Assembly (NCBI GenBank): GCA_050304135.1
Contig: JBNLDC010000023.1
Coordinates: 1-64,000 of the forward strand
DNA length: 64,000 nucleotides
Direction: 5' to 3'
Source: JAFGNB01 sp050304135
GTDB taxonomy: Bacteria > Fibrobacterota > Chitinivibrionia > Chitinivibrionales > Chitinispirillaceae
Below are positions 38,081-46,192 of this stretch, in pieces. Every line of letters starts with the position of its first letter. Positions within the stretch are counted from its first letter, which is position 1. The notes beneath the pieces were generated by a model. The model was not told the DNA's origin and ran no database searches. It worked only from the letters and a program-made list of their open reading frames with translations. Made by a program: the position numbers and the translations under genes.

Positions 38081-39424
38081 TCAAACATTTATCCCCAGTT
38101 TCTTGATACTCGCATACAGCGTCGGCCGGCTGATCCCGGCAAGTTTGGCTGCTTCGGAGATATTATTGTTGCATTTTGTTAAAAGATCGCTGAAGAACTC
38201 CCGTTCAAAGGCATCACGGGCGTCTTTGTAGTTGGTCATGTTACCGGATTGCCGGGAGCTGAGCTGGAGGTCTTCCGGTTCAATCGAATCGCTGCTGCAG
38301 GTAATACTGGCTCTGCTGAGTTTGTTTTCGAGTTCCCGCACATTTCCCGGCCAGAAGTAACCTGCCAGTACTTCGGAAGCCCGGGTACTGAGCTGTAACC
38401 GTGGGCGGTTGAATTTACGCCGGTTTTTTTCAATCAGCGACTCTGCAATGAGTACCACATCGTTTCCCCGGTCACGGAGAGGCGGCAGGTCAATCTGAAA
38501 TTCACTTAACCGGTAGTAGAGGTCACTGCGCAATCCGGAGTCCTCGTTATCGAGATTTTTCCGGTTGGTTGCTGCAATGATCCTGACATTGACGGTTCTG
38601 GTGGTGGTGCCTCCCACCCGCTGCACTTTCTGGTCTTCCAGGAACCGGAGCAGTTTCACCTGCAGGTTTTTCGGCATTTCACCGATTTCATCGAGCAGGA
38701 GTGTTCCCCCCTCGGCGGATTCAATAAGCCCCTCTTTGTCTGCCGTTGCGCCGGTGAACGCTCCCTTGACGTATCCGAACAGTTCCGATTCAATCAGGTT
38801 TTCGGGGATGGCGCCGCAGTTGATGGGGACGAAATTATTCGCCCTGTTTGTGCTGTGGTAATGGATCGCCCGTGCACAAAGTTCCTTGCCGGTACCACTT
38901 TCACCGGTAATCAGTACATTCACATCGGTCTGTGAGAGTTTGTGGATGATGTCGAACACCTGCTGCATTGCCGGGCTGTTACCTACCATGAAGATCGAGG
39001 TGTCGATCTGCATGGTAGGATTTTCAGAGGAAGTCGATGCTTCCTGTTGCTGTTCGAACGAACCGATCCTGAGTGCTCTGCTAATCGTCAGTTTAAGCTG
39101 CTCAATGTCGACCGGCTTGTTGAAGTAATCGAAGGCACCTCTCCGCACCGCTTCGGGACCAAGCGTGGTACTGGTGTTGGCGGTGATAACGATTATTTTG
39201 GTATGCCTTTTGAGCAGCAGTAGTTTATCGATGATGGCAAGACCACCATCCGGTATGTTGTCGAGTCCCATGTCGAGACATACGACCTCCGGATATTCAC
39301 GTTCGAACACTTCCATACAGCTCTGCATCGAGTCGGCTTCAAACACTGAGTATTCAGCCATAAGTGCCCAGCGCATATTCTCGCGCAGGTCGGCATTGTC
39401 TTCAACAATCAGTAATTTTGGCAT
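38081..39424 (-). CDS. prsR: PrsR-type sigma-54-dependent response regulator
   Basis: A 447-residue NtrC-like activator. The receiver domain (1-120) has Glu8-Asp9, phosphoacceptor Asp51 in CLDMGL and Lys103. The AAA+ domain has Walker A GESGTGKE at 174-181 and the sigma-54-contacting loop GAFTGA at 221-226. The Fis-type helix-turn-helix ends the protein (ISEAAKLAGISRPTLYASIKKL). This domain order and the exosortase context match the PEP-CTERM-box response regulator. The partner kinase (PrsK) is not in this window. Its likely target is the PEP-CTERM gene at 45278, which has a sigma-54-like promoter. Confidence 0.9.
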   Translation of the reverse strand: MPKLLIVEDNADLRENMRWALMAEYSVFEADSMQSCMEVFEREYPEVVCLDMGLDNIPDGGLAIIDKLLLLKRHTKIIVITANTSTTLGPEAVRRGAFDYFNKPVDIEQLKLTISRALRIGSFEQQQEASTSSENPTMQIDTSIFMVGNSPAMQQVFDIIHKLSQTDVNVLITGESGTGKELCARAIHYHSTNRANNFVPINCGAIPENLIESELFGYVKGAFTGATADKEGLIESAEGGTLLLDEIGEMPKNLQVKLLRFLEDQKVQRVGGTTTRTVNVRIIAATNRKNLDNEDSGLRSDLYYRLSEFQIDLPPLRDRGNDVVLIAESLIEKNRRKFNRPRLQLSTRASEVLAGYFWPGNVRELENKLSRASITCSSDSIEPEDLQLSSRQSGNMTNYKDARDAFEREFFSDLLTKCNNNISEAAKLAGISRPTLYASIKKLGINV

Positions 39425-39587
39425 GATGGTGAACCTTAAGGTGCGGATAAATGATTCTGTAACGTCTGAATATAATTATGTGTCATACGTTCAATCTGCA
39501 GATAGTTCAGTGTGTTGGAGAATAATGCCTGCCCGGAAGACCAAAATGAAATTCTTTGCATTGGAATCACTGTACAGCTCTCTGAAA

Positions 39588-39815
39588 ATCCCCCTTCGGG
39601 GGATGTCGAACGGTCGTACCGCAGTGGGGGCGTTCTATTGCGCCATCGTCTTTCTTGTTTTTCTTTCCTCAACAGGAAAGAAGACTCGGGTATATCCCCG
39701 TTTTTCCTTTTTCGATCCCGATCCCGATAGCGACCCCGACTCCGATAAATTCACCTTTTCTTCACTTCCTTCGGGGGATGGCGAAACCGTGGTACCGCAG
39801 TGGGGGTGTTCTATT
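39588..39815. repeat. Composite repeat element, E3
   Basis: A unit of about 230 bases, built as box - hexamer arm - box. The boxes carry CTTCGGGGGATGTCGAACGG and GTACCGCAGTGGGGGCGTTC at 39593-39635, repeated with changes at 39765-39815. The interior has CGATCCCGATCCCGATAGCG and the AAATTCACCTTTTCTTCACT lead-in shared with E4. It lies between prsR and the AlbA_2 gene. Same orientation as E4, with which it brackets that gene. Confidence 0.8.
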
Positions 39816-39829
39816 ACCAGGGATGATTT

Positions 39830-41164
39830 TCATTGTACAATTTCCCAATGCCCGCTCTTAGTAGGTCCGACGTGTTTGATAATCCCGTTTGTCGTCATTT
39901 TATCGAGATGATATTTTATTCCATCCGGGCTGATTCCAATGACCGCTGAAAGTTTTTTACGTGTCATGGATGGGTCTTTACGGAGATTCGCCAAAATTTT
40001 TTCTTGGGTAGTTTCTTGGGTAGTTTCTTGGGTAGTTTTCCATGAAACCGCCTCTGGTGCCTTTGTCCGGTACCCGAACTCCACCCAAAGCCCGGTCGAG
40101 TCGTACCGGAATTCGGGTTCTTGTATCCGTGCAGATCTGCAGGAAATAAGAATCCGCTCAATGCCGCGCCCCCATGATTCGACCATCCCTGCCCGAAAGA
40201 AAGTGTTCGCGATATCAGGATTGAACGGTAGGGAAGAGTGCTTTCGTCTGAGATTTTCGATGGTCCAATCCGCAGGTAATTGCCCTGGATTCCAGAACAT
40301 GATTTTATCATTATAGACACTTATCTGAATGGGAACAGAAAGTGAATAATCCTTATGAGTGACCGCATTGAGCAGCGCTTCACGTAGTGCATCTTCAGGA
40401 ATCGGCAGTTTTTCGATTCGTTGAATTCCCGAATACGTAATGGATGCCTTGAGATACTTTGTCGTCAGAAGATCAATGGTTCGCCTGACCTGAGTAAAAA
40501 GGTCTCCGTGGATTTCATCATGAAACAACAGATCCGCATCATTGCGGAAAAAACCTATTTTGATGAATGCTCCGGATACGAATTTTTCAGGATCGGCATG
40601 AAACAGAAGTACCGCAGCGCGCTTGAGATGGCTCCCGTCAAGAAGATGTAATTTTTCTAAAAGGGAGGAGTCCGGTTCACTGAGCACATCGTTTGACAAG
40701 CGAATGCTGTTGTGTGCAGACTCTCTGAAAAACCTAAGAACCGGGGGGTGGAGGTCGCTGGTTGTAACGTAGGGAACCGGAACACCATCCCAGTGTCTGC
40801 CTTGTTTCCGCAGAAGAAACGTATCGAGCGCGGCTCCTTTGAGTTCCTGTTTGGTGGATCCGCTACGGGTGTAATACCGGCCTTTATAACTGACCGGATA
40901 GGGGTATCGGTCAACAACAATCTCAATATAGTGTCTCCTGTTATGTTCATGTAGATTAACCTCAACCATAATTCCGAGGATATCCCGTACCTTATTGGGA
41001 ATCTCCACAAGAAGCCTTTGGGCATTGTCGACGCCAACAATTTTACCGTGGTCATCTTTCCCTATAGTCAAAGTTCCACCCTGAGCATTGGCAAAACCGC
41101 TGATCCATTTAATGTACTCGTCACGCCAGGACTCTTTGTATTCAATACTTTGAGATTCTGTCAT
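39830..41164 (-). CDS. AlbA_2 / ATPase-domain putative regulator
   Basis: A 444-residue protein of the RecG-like/COG2865 group. The AlbA_2 (Schlafen-like) domain spans about 1-120 (SIEYKESWRDEYIKWISGFANAQGGTLTIG). The HATPase_c_4-type ATP-binding domain spans about 245-375 (REALLNAVTHKDYSL, then NTFFRAGMVESWGRGI). A linker contains four Thr-Thr-Gln-Glu units, and a winged-helix domain ends the protein (MTRKKLSAVIGISPDGIKYHLDKM). Such proteins are usually considered transcription regulators or defence accessories. It interrupts the exosortase-Wzc gene order and is flanked by direct repeats E3 and E4, so it looks like an acquired gene. Confidence 0.82.
   Translation of the reverse strand: MTESQSIEYKESWRDEYIKWISGFANAQGGTLTIGKDDHGKIVGVDNAQRLLVEIPNKVRDILGIMVEVNLHEHNRRHYIEIVVDRYPYPVSYKGRYYTRSGSTKQELKGAALDTFLLRKQGRHWDGVPVPYVTTSDLHPPVLRFFRESAHNSIRLSNDVLSEPDSSLLEKLHLLDGSHLKRAAVLLFHADPEKFVSGAFIKIGFFRNDADLLFHDEIHGDLFTQVRRTIDLLTTKYLKASITYSGIQRIEKLPIPEDALREALLNAVTHKDYSLSVPIQISVYNDKIMFWNPGQLPADWTIENLRRKHSSLPFNPDIANTFFRAGMVESWGRGIERILISCRSARIQEPEFRYDSTGLWVEFGYRTKAPEAVSWKTTQETTQETTQEKILANLRKDPSMTRKKLSAVIGISPDGIKYHLDKMTTNGIIKHVGPTKSGHWEIVQ
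40001..40038. repeat. 12-base tandem repeat inside the AlbA_2 gene
   Basis: The unit TTTCTTGGGTAG occurs three times in a row with a fourth degenerate copy, encoding repeated Thr-Thr-Gln-Glu in the linker between the ATPase and winged-helix domains. Each unit is a multiple of three, so copy-number change would alter linker length without a frameshift. Confidence 0.85.
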
Positions 41165-41365
41165 ACTGGTTACTCAGCAGTAAGGGCTTTTAATACCAAA
41201 GGACCCTTGTTCAATTCTTCCAATCCCCAGTCCCCACAGTCTGCATTCGCTGTAGCGATCGGAATTGGTATGTAACAGGCTTCATACTAGCAGAAGGAGA
41301 CATCCTTGCGATAGGTAGCAAAGAAAATATTTCAAATAGTTTATCTATTCAATAGTACCTTGAAC

Positions 41366-41636
41366 AATCCCCCTTCGGGGGATGTCGGTCTGGAGACATG
41401 CAGTGGGGCGACCTATTACACTATCGTCTTTTCCTTTTTCTTTCCCTCGGGGTCGGGGTCGGAATCGCTATCGGAATCGTAAGTTTTTTCTTTTTTTGCC
41501 TCAGGGGGAAAATTGGAATCGTGATTATCCCCGTTTTATCTTTTTCCTTTTTCGACCCCGACCCCTATAAATTCACCTTTTCTTCACTACCTTCGGGGGA
41601 TGTCGAACGGTAGTACCGCAGTGGGGGCGTTCTGTT
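41366..41636. repeat. Composite repeat element, E4
   Basis: A unit of about 270 bases homologous to E3 and in the same orientation. It has the first box (CCCCTTCGGGGGATGTCGG, diverged), hexamer arm CTCGGGGTCGGGGTCGGAATCG (41448-41470), counter-arm CGACCCCGACCCCTA, the shared AAATTCACCTTTTCTTCACT and a second box with GTACCGCAGTGGGGGCGTTC. It lies between the AlbA_2 gene and wzc. The rest of the gap (41165-41365) shows nothing recognisable. Confidence 0.8.
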
Positions 41637-41652
41637 TCGGCGACAGCGCTTT

Positions 41653-44043
41653 CTAATACACATAGGAATAATACTTGTACCGCTTCATCGAGCTGTCGAG
41701 TTCAGCCTGATTGAGTACCATGCCGATGGTGCTCTGCTGCAGGTTCGGAAACTCTTTTAATCGTTTTTTAAAGGCAATTACATTGGTGGATCCTGCTTTT
41801 ACCACAAGGAGTACGCCGTTGAAGAGTTTGTTGATGATTGCGGCATCAACGGAGACACCTATCGGTGGAGTATCAAGAAGGATGACATCGAACTGTGTTG
41901 AGAGGTACTCCAGGAGTGTTGCCAGACGGGGGAGTCCGAGCAGTTCCGAAGGGTTGGGAACGTTCGGTCCGGAGGCAATCAGCGAGAGGTTTGGGACATG
42001 CGTTGATTGCAGCAAGGGTGCTACATTCTCCGGAGTAACCGGATCCTCCGAAAAAAGAAAGTCAGCGAGTCCCGGTTTTTTCTTCAAAACGAAGGTGTTG
42101 TGCTGCACTCCTCTGCGGATGTCGCCGTCGATCAGCAGGGTTCTGAGTTTCTGCTGGGCCATGGTAATGGCAAGGTTGGCGGTTACCAGCGACTTGCCCT
42201 CGTTCATACCAAGACTGGTAACGATAAGCCGCTTTTTTTCAAGATCGTGCATTTTCAGCATTATTTTCGACCGGAGGGAACGGAATATCTCGTTAGTGAA
42301 ATCCGGAGTGTACGACGCGGTTACCAGTTTCGAGTCGATCTGCCGTATTTTTGTTGGAGATGACTCCTGTTTTTTTCTCTTCTTTCGGGGTTTTTTGCCA
42401 TCTTCCGGTTCAATAACAGGTATTGACTCCAGGAAAGTATAGGGAAGAAATTTGGTCAGTTCGCTTTCAGTTCGGACTGTCTGGTCAAAAAGGTCAAAAG
42501 CAACCGCAGGTCCGAATGCCAGAAGCAAAACAACAAGTGCTCCGATACCGAGAATTTTCAGTTTTCCCAGTATTCCCACGCTTCCTTCCGGCTCAATAGC
42601 ATAATCCATAATAAAAACATCGGGCATCTCTACCGCATCCGAAATTTTTGCCTGGTTGTATCGTGTGAGCACCGATGAGTGAATTTCCGCAGCAACCTGG
42701 GCTTTTCGCTCAAGCTCAGCAAGTTGCAGTTGTTGCACCGGAAGACCATGCATTCGGGCGGTGATCTCCTGAATTTTACTGGACTGCTGATACGTGGAAG
42801 TTGTTGCATCTTTAATATATTGAATAAGCAGACCGATGGTTTTCCCGCGAATATTGACGATTTTTGCTCTGTTTTGAACTACTTGCGGATGTGTTTTCGC
42901 ATAACCGGTGCTCAGCGTGGTTTTCTGTTGCAGCAGTTGGTTGAACTCTGTTTGAAGCACCGCGGCAGAGACAACCCCCTGTCTGCTGAGAAACAGCAAT
43001 GCCTCATTAATGTACAGGTCCTGTTCGGATTCGGAGGCGGTGGAGAGTTGACTCTGAATCCGCTGCGCCTCTTCTGCTGAGCTGCGTGAGGAGTACATGC
43101 TGCTCTCGAGCATTGCCATGTTGGAAATTGAGGACTGCAGTTCCCCGGCGAGTGCGACATTCGGATGATGGCTGCGGTACTCCCGGACAGCATTCTGTGT
43201 TGAGGCGACCTGTTCCGCGGCTGCTTTTAGCTGTTTTTCGAGCACGGTAATTGCCTCATTTGTTTTACGTTTTTTAAACCCGAGGCTTTTGGATACAAAT
43301 TCATCGGCAATGGTGTTGATTATTCTGGTTATACGTTTATAATCCCGTCCTGTCATGGAGATTCCGACAAAATTGTCTTTTTCCCGTCCATACGATCTTT
43401 CCATATTTTTATCGTAGACGGTGAGGTTTTTCGAAAGCCACCCAATAGCATCACGCTGCCGGACGATAAACCAGGTGACAGGAAAAGGGTTTTTAAGAAA
43501 AGTTTCTGAAAAAACACATGAAATACCGGTAAAAATGATTTTGTCAAGGCTCGTCAGGGTGCCCGTTTCAACGAGTTTTTCTTTTATACCTAATGCACGA
43601 CTTGTGAAAAGTATCTTATAGGAATCACCTTCGACAAGAAATTGATACTTTGCAGGAGGGGCGGTTGAGTCTACTTGAATGGAGTCAAAAACTTCATTCA
43701 GGTCGTACTGTTTGAGCTGAAAACGAAGTGAAAGTTCATCAACCATTTCAGATAGAAAGCCGGTTGCCCGTATAAGTGCAAGGCGACTTCGCTGAGTCGA
43801 TTCTCCGATATCGGCAACGGCACTTTTCGAATCGGAGCTTTCAAGACCGATCATAACTGATGCTTCGCGTTCAGGTTTATTCAGACCGAACGTGAAAAGA
43901 TAAAAAAGATCCAGAGAAAAACCGATCGGCAATATAATTATTATCCAGAGTTTCCAACGCCATAGCAAACGGGTATAATGGGTTACATAATATCCAATAT
44001 CGAATTCTTTAAGCGAGGTCGGCTGTTGTTGTTGTTGCATCAA
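41653..44043 (-). CDS. wzc: Wzc-type polysaccharide co-polymerase / BY-kinase
   Basis: A 796-residue inner-membrane protein that controls chain length and drives export. The N-terminal Wzz domain has its first helix at about 33-55 and a long coiled-coil periplasmic region with a GNVR-like part. The second membrane helix is near 490. The C-terminal BY-kinase domain has Walker A SLGMNEGKSLVTANLA, Walker A' LLIDGDIR, Walker B VILLDTPP and a tyrosine-rich tail (KRYKYYSYVY). The fused PCP and kinase is typical of Wzc. A Gln run follows the first methionines. It lies 22 bases downstream of wza. Autophosphorylation of the tail would regulate polymer export. Confidence 0.93.
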   Translation of the reverse strand: MMQQQQQPTSLKEFDIGYYVTHYTRLLWRWKLWIIIILPIGFSLDLFYLFTFGLNKPEREASVMIGLESSDSKSAVADIGESTQRSRLALIRATGFLSEMVDELSLRFQLKQYDLNEVFDSIQVDSTAPPAKYQFLVEGDSYKILFTSRALGIKEKLVETGTLTSLDKIIFTGISCVFSETFLKNPFPVTWFIVRQRDAIGWLSKNLTVYDKNMERSYGREKDNFVGISMTGRDYKRITRIINTIADEFVSKSLGFKKRKTNEAITVLEKQLKAAAEQVASTQNAVREYRSHHPNVALAGELQSSISNMAMLESSMYSSRSSAEEAQRIQSQLSTASESEQDLYINEALLFLSRQGVVSAAVLQTEFNQLLQQKTTLSTGYAKTHPQVVQNRAKIVNIRGKTIGLLIQYIKDATTSTYQQSSKIQEITARMHGLPVQQLQLAELERKAQVAAEIHSSVLTRYNQAKISDAVEMPDVFIMDYAIEPEGSVGILGKLKILGIGALVVLLLAFGPAVAFDLFDQTVRTESELTKFLPYTFLESIPVIEPEDGKKPRKKRKKQESSPTKIRQIDSKLVTASYTPDFTNEIFRSLRSKIMLKMHDLEKKRLIVTSLGMNEGKSLVTANLAITMAQQKLRTLLIDGDIRRGVQHNTFVLKKKPGLADFLFSEDPVTPENVAPLLQSTHVPNLSLIASGPNVPNPSELLGLPRLATLLEYLSTQFDVILLDTPPIGVSVDAAIINKLFNGVLLVVKAGSTNVIAFKKRLKEFPNLQQSTIGMVLNQAELDSSMKRYKYYSYVY

Positions 44044-44065
44044 AATCAGTGCTTTCCGGTGAAGC

Positions 44066-44788
44066 TCAACGGTTGGAATAATTCTGGTACATAAGCATGG
44101 AGCTATAGACGGTAAAAATGGAAACTGCCGTGGTAATGGAAAAAGTCAACATAGGCAGTATTTCGGTTTTAAACAGTTCCCAACCGGTACGCTGCGGCTG
44201 CTGAATAACCGTCAACTGATCGCCGGTGGTAAACCCGATCTGGTAGAGTGATTTTCCCTCCTGTATAACCGGCGCCAGATTCTGTTTAAAAACCTCATTG
44301 TTGCGTTCCCATTTAAGTTTCTTGAATCCGTCAGGCCGCTGTGGTCCGCCGGCCATCTGGATTGCCTCCCAGAGAGATGCATGCGGATTGATCCAGTACA
44401 ACCCGGGCCGGTAAAAGCCGCCGTTGAGCGCGATACGGATTACCGGACGGACTTTCATGTGCGGGTATCGCATGAAATCCACATATTTTTCGGCAAGAAG
44501 TTTCGCCAATGCATCTGACGACATATTGGTGACTTTGATATATCCTATAATCGGGAAATCAACAAATCCCTCTCCGTCAATCGGGTAGAACCCTGTAGGG
44601 AACGCCCCGGTATCGGGGTAGGTGATAATCTCAAGCGCATCACCCGGCTTGAACGGCAGCGGCCGGACCCCGGAGGTGAGGGTAGCGGTTCCTGTCTGTC
44701 CCGTAGTTGCGGTATCACCCGGAGCTTCGGCAAAAAGGACGACAAACAGCATAAGTGTCAGAATTGCGGATATAAATGATAGTTTCAT
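44066..44788 (-). CDS. wza: Wza-type outer-membrane polysaccharide export protein
   Basis: A 240-residue protein. A signal peptide ends near residue 22 (FAEA). PFKPGDALEIITYPD starts the Poly_export domain, and a single SLBB-like domain follows (IALNGGFYRPGLYWINPHASLWEAIQMAGG). It ends in a hydrophobic helix (MLTFSITTAVSIFTVYSSMLM). It is shorter than enterobacterial Wza and has no lipobox cysteine, so it may be anchored through the C-terminal helix. It forms the export channel with Wzc, whose gene follows on the same strand. A palindrome and a TATAAT box lie upstream. Confidence 0.88.
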   Translation of the reverse strand: MKLSFISAILTLMLFVVLFAEAPGDTATTGQTGTATLTSGVRPLPFKPGDALEIITYPDTGAFPTGFYPIDGEGFVDFPIIGYIKVTNMSSDALAKLLAEKYVDFMRYPHMKVRPVIRIALNGGFYRPGLYWINPHASLWEAIQMAGGPQRPDGFKKLKWERNNEVFKQNLAPVIQEGKSLYQIGFTTGDQLTVIQQPQRTGWELFKTEILPMLTFSITTAVSIFTVYSSMLMYQNYSNR

Positions 44789-44831
44789 AGTGCACCCGTA
44801 TCGTAAGTGAAATAATATCGTATTTGAACTG

Positions 44832-44867
44832 TTTTAACAATGTACGTGTTAAAATACTTTAATTATA
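44832..44867 (-). promoter_or_regulatory. Candidate wza promoter and operator palindrome
   Basis: On the minus strand a TATAAT box (44862-44867) is followed by a perfect 8-base inverted repeat, TTTTAACA-CGTACAT-TGTTAAAA (44832-44854). The palindrome would overlap the transcription start and lies about 45-65 bases before the wza ATG. The -35 region is weak. The position suits repressor binding, but the arrangement is inferred from sequence only. Confidence 0.45.
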
Positions 44868-44929
44868 GAAATTACAACAGTGCAGGTGATGAAATTGTAG
44901 TTACGGGGGATGAGTGACGTTTGGGAGAG

Positions 44930-45010
44930 ACGGAGGGGTGGGGACGGGGAGACAGAGAGATGTGGAGCATTTCGGGGTCGGAGTCGGTATCGGAATCGAA
45001 GAGGAGACAT
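44930..45010. repeat. Hexamer-rich repeat, E5 (partial)
   Basis: The block TTCGGGGTCGGAGTCGGTAT at 44969-44988, extended by CGGAATCG, is the same hexamer arm as in E1, E2 and E4. The counter-arm and boxes are missing. It sits between the divergent wza and PEP-CTERM genes. Surrounding purine-rich sequence (GGAGACAGAGAGATG) is otherwise unremarkable. Confidence 0.55.
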
Positions 45011-45113
45011 GGCGATGGATTACGGAGAGCAGAAGGCGGAAGGTGGTGGCCAGAAGGTGGATTTGACAAGCATTACGGAATTACTCCTTTGCTGATTAAG
45101 ATCAAACTGTCTG

Positions 45114-45154
45114 AGTGTAAAAAAATTTGACACTGCTATCGCTTTTTTTACACT
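45114..45154. promoter_or_regulatory. Candidate activator site (PEP-CTERM box) upstream of PEP-CTERM gene
   Basis: A near-palindrome, TGTAAAAAAATTTGACA, with outer AG/CT pairs spans 45114-45134. In addition, AGTGTAAAAAAA (45114-45125) has a perfect inverted copy, TTTTTTTACACT, at 45143-45154. The pair lies 57-97 bases upstream of the sigma-54-like promoter, a normal distance for an enhancer-binding protein. The nearby PrsR-type activator is the obvious candidate to bind it. The binding itself is inferred. Confidence 0.55.
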
Positions 45155-45210
45155 TCTTGTTGGAGTTCGAAGAAAAAGGCCTTTTTTAAGGACCTGTTAG
45201 CCTATGCAGT

Positions 45211-45226
45211 TGGCATGATATTTGAT
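45211..45226 (+). promoter_or_regulatory. Sigma-54-like promoter of the PEP-CTERM gene
   Basis: TGGCATGATATTTGAT resembles the -24/-12 consensus TGGCAC-N5-TTGC. The GG is followed by ten bases and then GA instead of the preferred GC, so the -12 element is imperfect. The start point would fall near 45237, about 40 bases before the ATG. A sigma-54 activator gene and a palindromic upstream site are both close by. Confidence 0.55.
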
Positions 45227-45277
45227 ATATTATTCTAAGCTCGTATGAACACTGAATAATTGCTAAGGAGATTTGGA

Positions 45278-45934
45278 ATGTCAAAGAAAAATGTGGTTTT
45301 GAAAATGTTGTCAGCTGGTGCGGTATTGGCCGGGTTAGTTCAGGCGGACCCGGTTTCAATGGTTTCGACACAGGTCAATTCGTACAATACCTGGTGGCAG
45401 GAAATCGTTGGAGCAAGTTGGGAAGACGCGACTGGCGACAATATTATTGAAGTTGGTGAGGAAGTTACGTTTACTATCACCATGGATAAACAATTCCGTG
45501 GTGATCATGATTACGATGCATTGAAGGTCTGGATGGATAATGTAGTTGTCGGTGCTCCTTCTACTGCTTCCGGACAGCTTCTCAAGGACAGCGGATATGA
45601 ATTTATGTGGGATGCCACCGGTGGTGGCTGGAACTCTGATCCGTACAACGGACCGGTAAAGGATTTTTCTTTCAAGTATACGTTCAATGCTGTTGGTACT
45701 TATGATCTTACAGCATCCGTTATGTGTAGCAGGGACCTTTCAGCTCTTTTTGGCAGTTCAAATGATCAACCAACAACTTACGATTTCAGTTTATGGCAAA
45801 AGGATACCAAACGTTATCAGGGTGAAACTGAAAAGTTTCAAGTTACCGTTACTCAGAACGTTCCCGAACCCACCATCCTCTCACTTCTTGGATGCGGACT
45901 TCTTGGAATGGCTTTCATTCGTCGTAAAAAATAA
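45278..45934 (+). CDS. PEP-CTERM sorting-domain protein
   Basis: A 218-residue secreted protein and the only PEP-CTERM substrate in the window. A signal peptide covers residues 1-23 (ending LVQA). The central part (about 24-190) is rich in aromatic and acidic residues and alternating strands (EVGEEVTFTITMD, FSFKYTFNAVGTYDLTASV), suggesting a beta-sandwich. The C-terminus from residue 195 has VPEP, a hydrophobic helix with one Cys, and RRKK, the complete exosortase signal. ATG at 45278 follows AAGGAG at the right spacing. Function of the mature part is unknown. It faces wza divergently and is probably activated by PrsR through sigma-54. Confidence 0.92.
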   Translation: MSKKNVVLKMLSAGAVLAGLVQADPVSMVSTQVNSYNTWWQEIVGASWEDATGDNIIEVGEEVTFTITMDKQFRGDHDYDALKVWMDNVVVGAPSTASGQLLKDSGYEFMWDATGGGWNSDPYNGPVKDFSFKYTFNAVGTYDLTASVMCSRDLSALFGSSNDQPTTYDFSLWQKDTKRYQGETEKFQVTVTQNVPEPTILSLLGCGLLGMAFIRRKK

Positions 45935-45965
45935 ATTTCAGTACTACATAGATATGAAGTGATAC

Positions 45966-45995
45966 AGAGGCGGGTTTTATCCTGCCTCTTTTTTT
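45966..45995 (+). terminator. Rho-independent terminator of the PEP-CTERM gene
   Basis: AGAGGCGGG-TTTTAT-CCTGCCTCT forms a 9-base stem with one G-T pair and a 6-base loop, followed by seven T residues. It begins about 30 bases after the stop codon of the PEP-CTERM gene, so that gene is probably transcribed alone. Confidence 0.9.
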
Positions 45996-46036
45996 GTGTG
46001 CGCCCGGCTGGGCAAGTGAGCGGATTGTGGAAGTGT

Positions 46037-46192
46037 TAATTAGTTTCTGTTCAGGATTTCCCTATTCGGTCGTTGAGCGGAGTCGAAACGATCGATTCCT
46101 TACAAATTCGGGCACACTTCGACGGGGCTCAGTGCACCGCTTCGACTCCGCTCAGTGTCCGAATTTAACCTATTCTGAACAGAAACTAATTA
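46037..46192. repeat. MITE-like repeat, copy B
   Basis: A 156-base element with perfect 18-base terminal inverted repeats, TAATTAGTTTCTGTTCAG. The interior contains paired blocks of the type CGTTGAGCGGAGTCGAAACG and CTTCGACTCCGCTCAGTGTC. It carries no reading frame. Copy C at 48852 is nearly identical but in opposite orientation. Compared with C it has about 20 extra bases in the middle (GGGGCTCAGTGCACC). Confidence 0.85.

Noticed and set aside
37587..38231. A 214-codon plus-strand open frame
   Set aside because: It is antisense to the FemAB gene start and runs through repeat E2. The repeated hexamers lack stops, so the frame and its Asp/Ser-rich tail are artefacts.
39165..39911. A 248-codon plus-strand open frame
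   Set aside because: It covers the antisense of prsR and element E3 and ends inside the AlbA_2 gene's opposite strand. No start signal and no recognisable domain.
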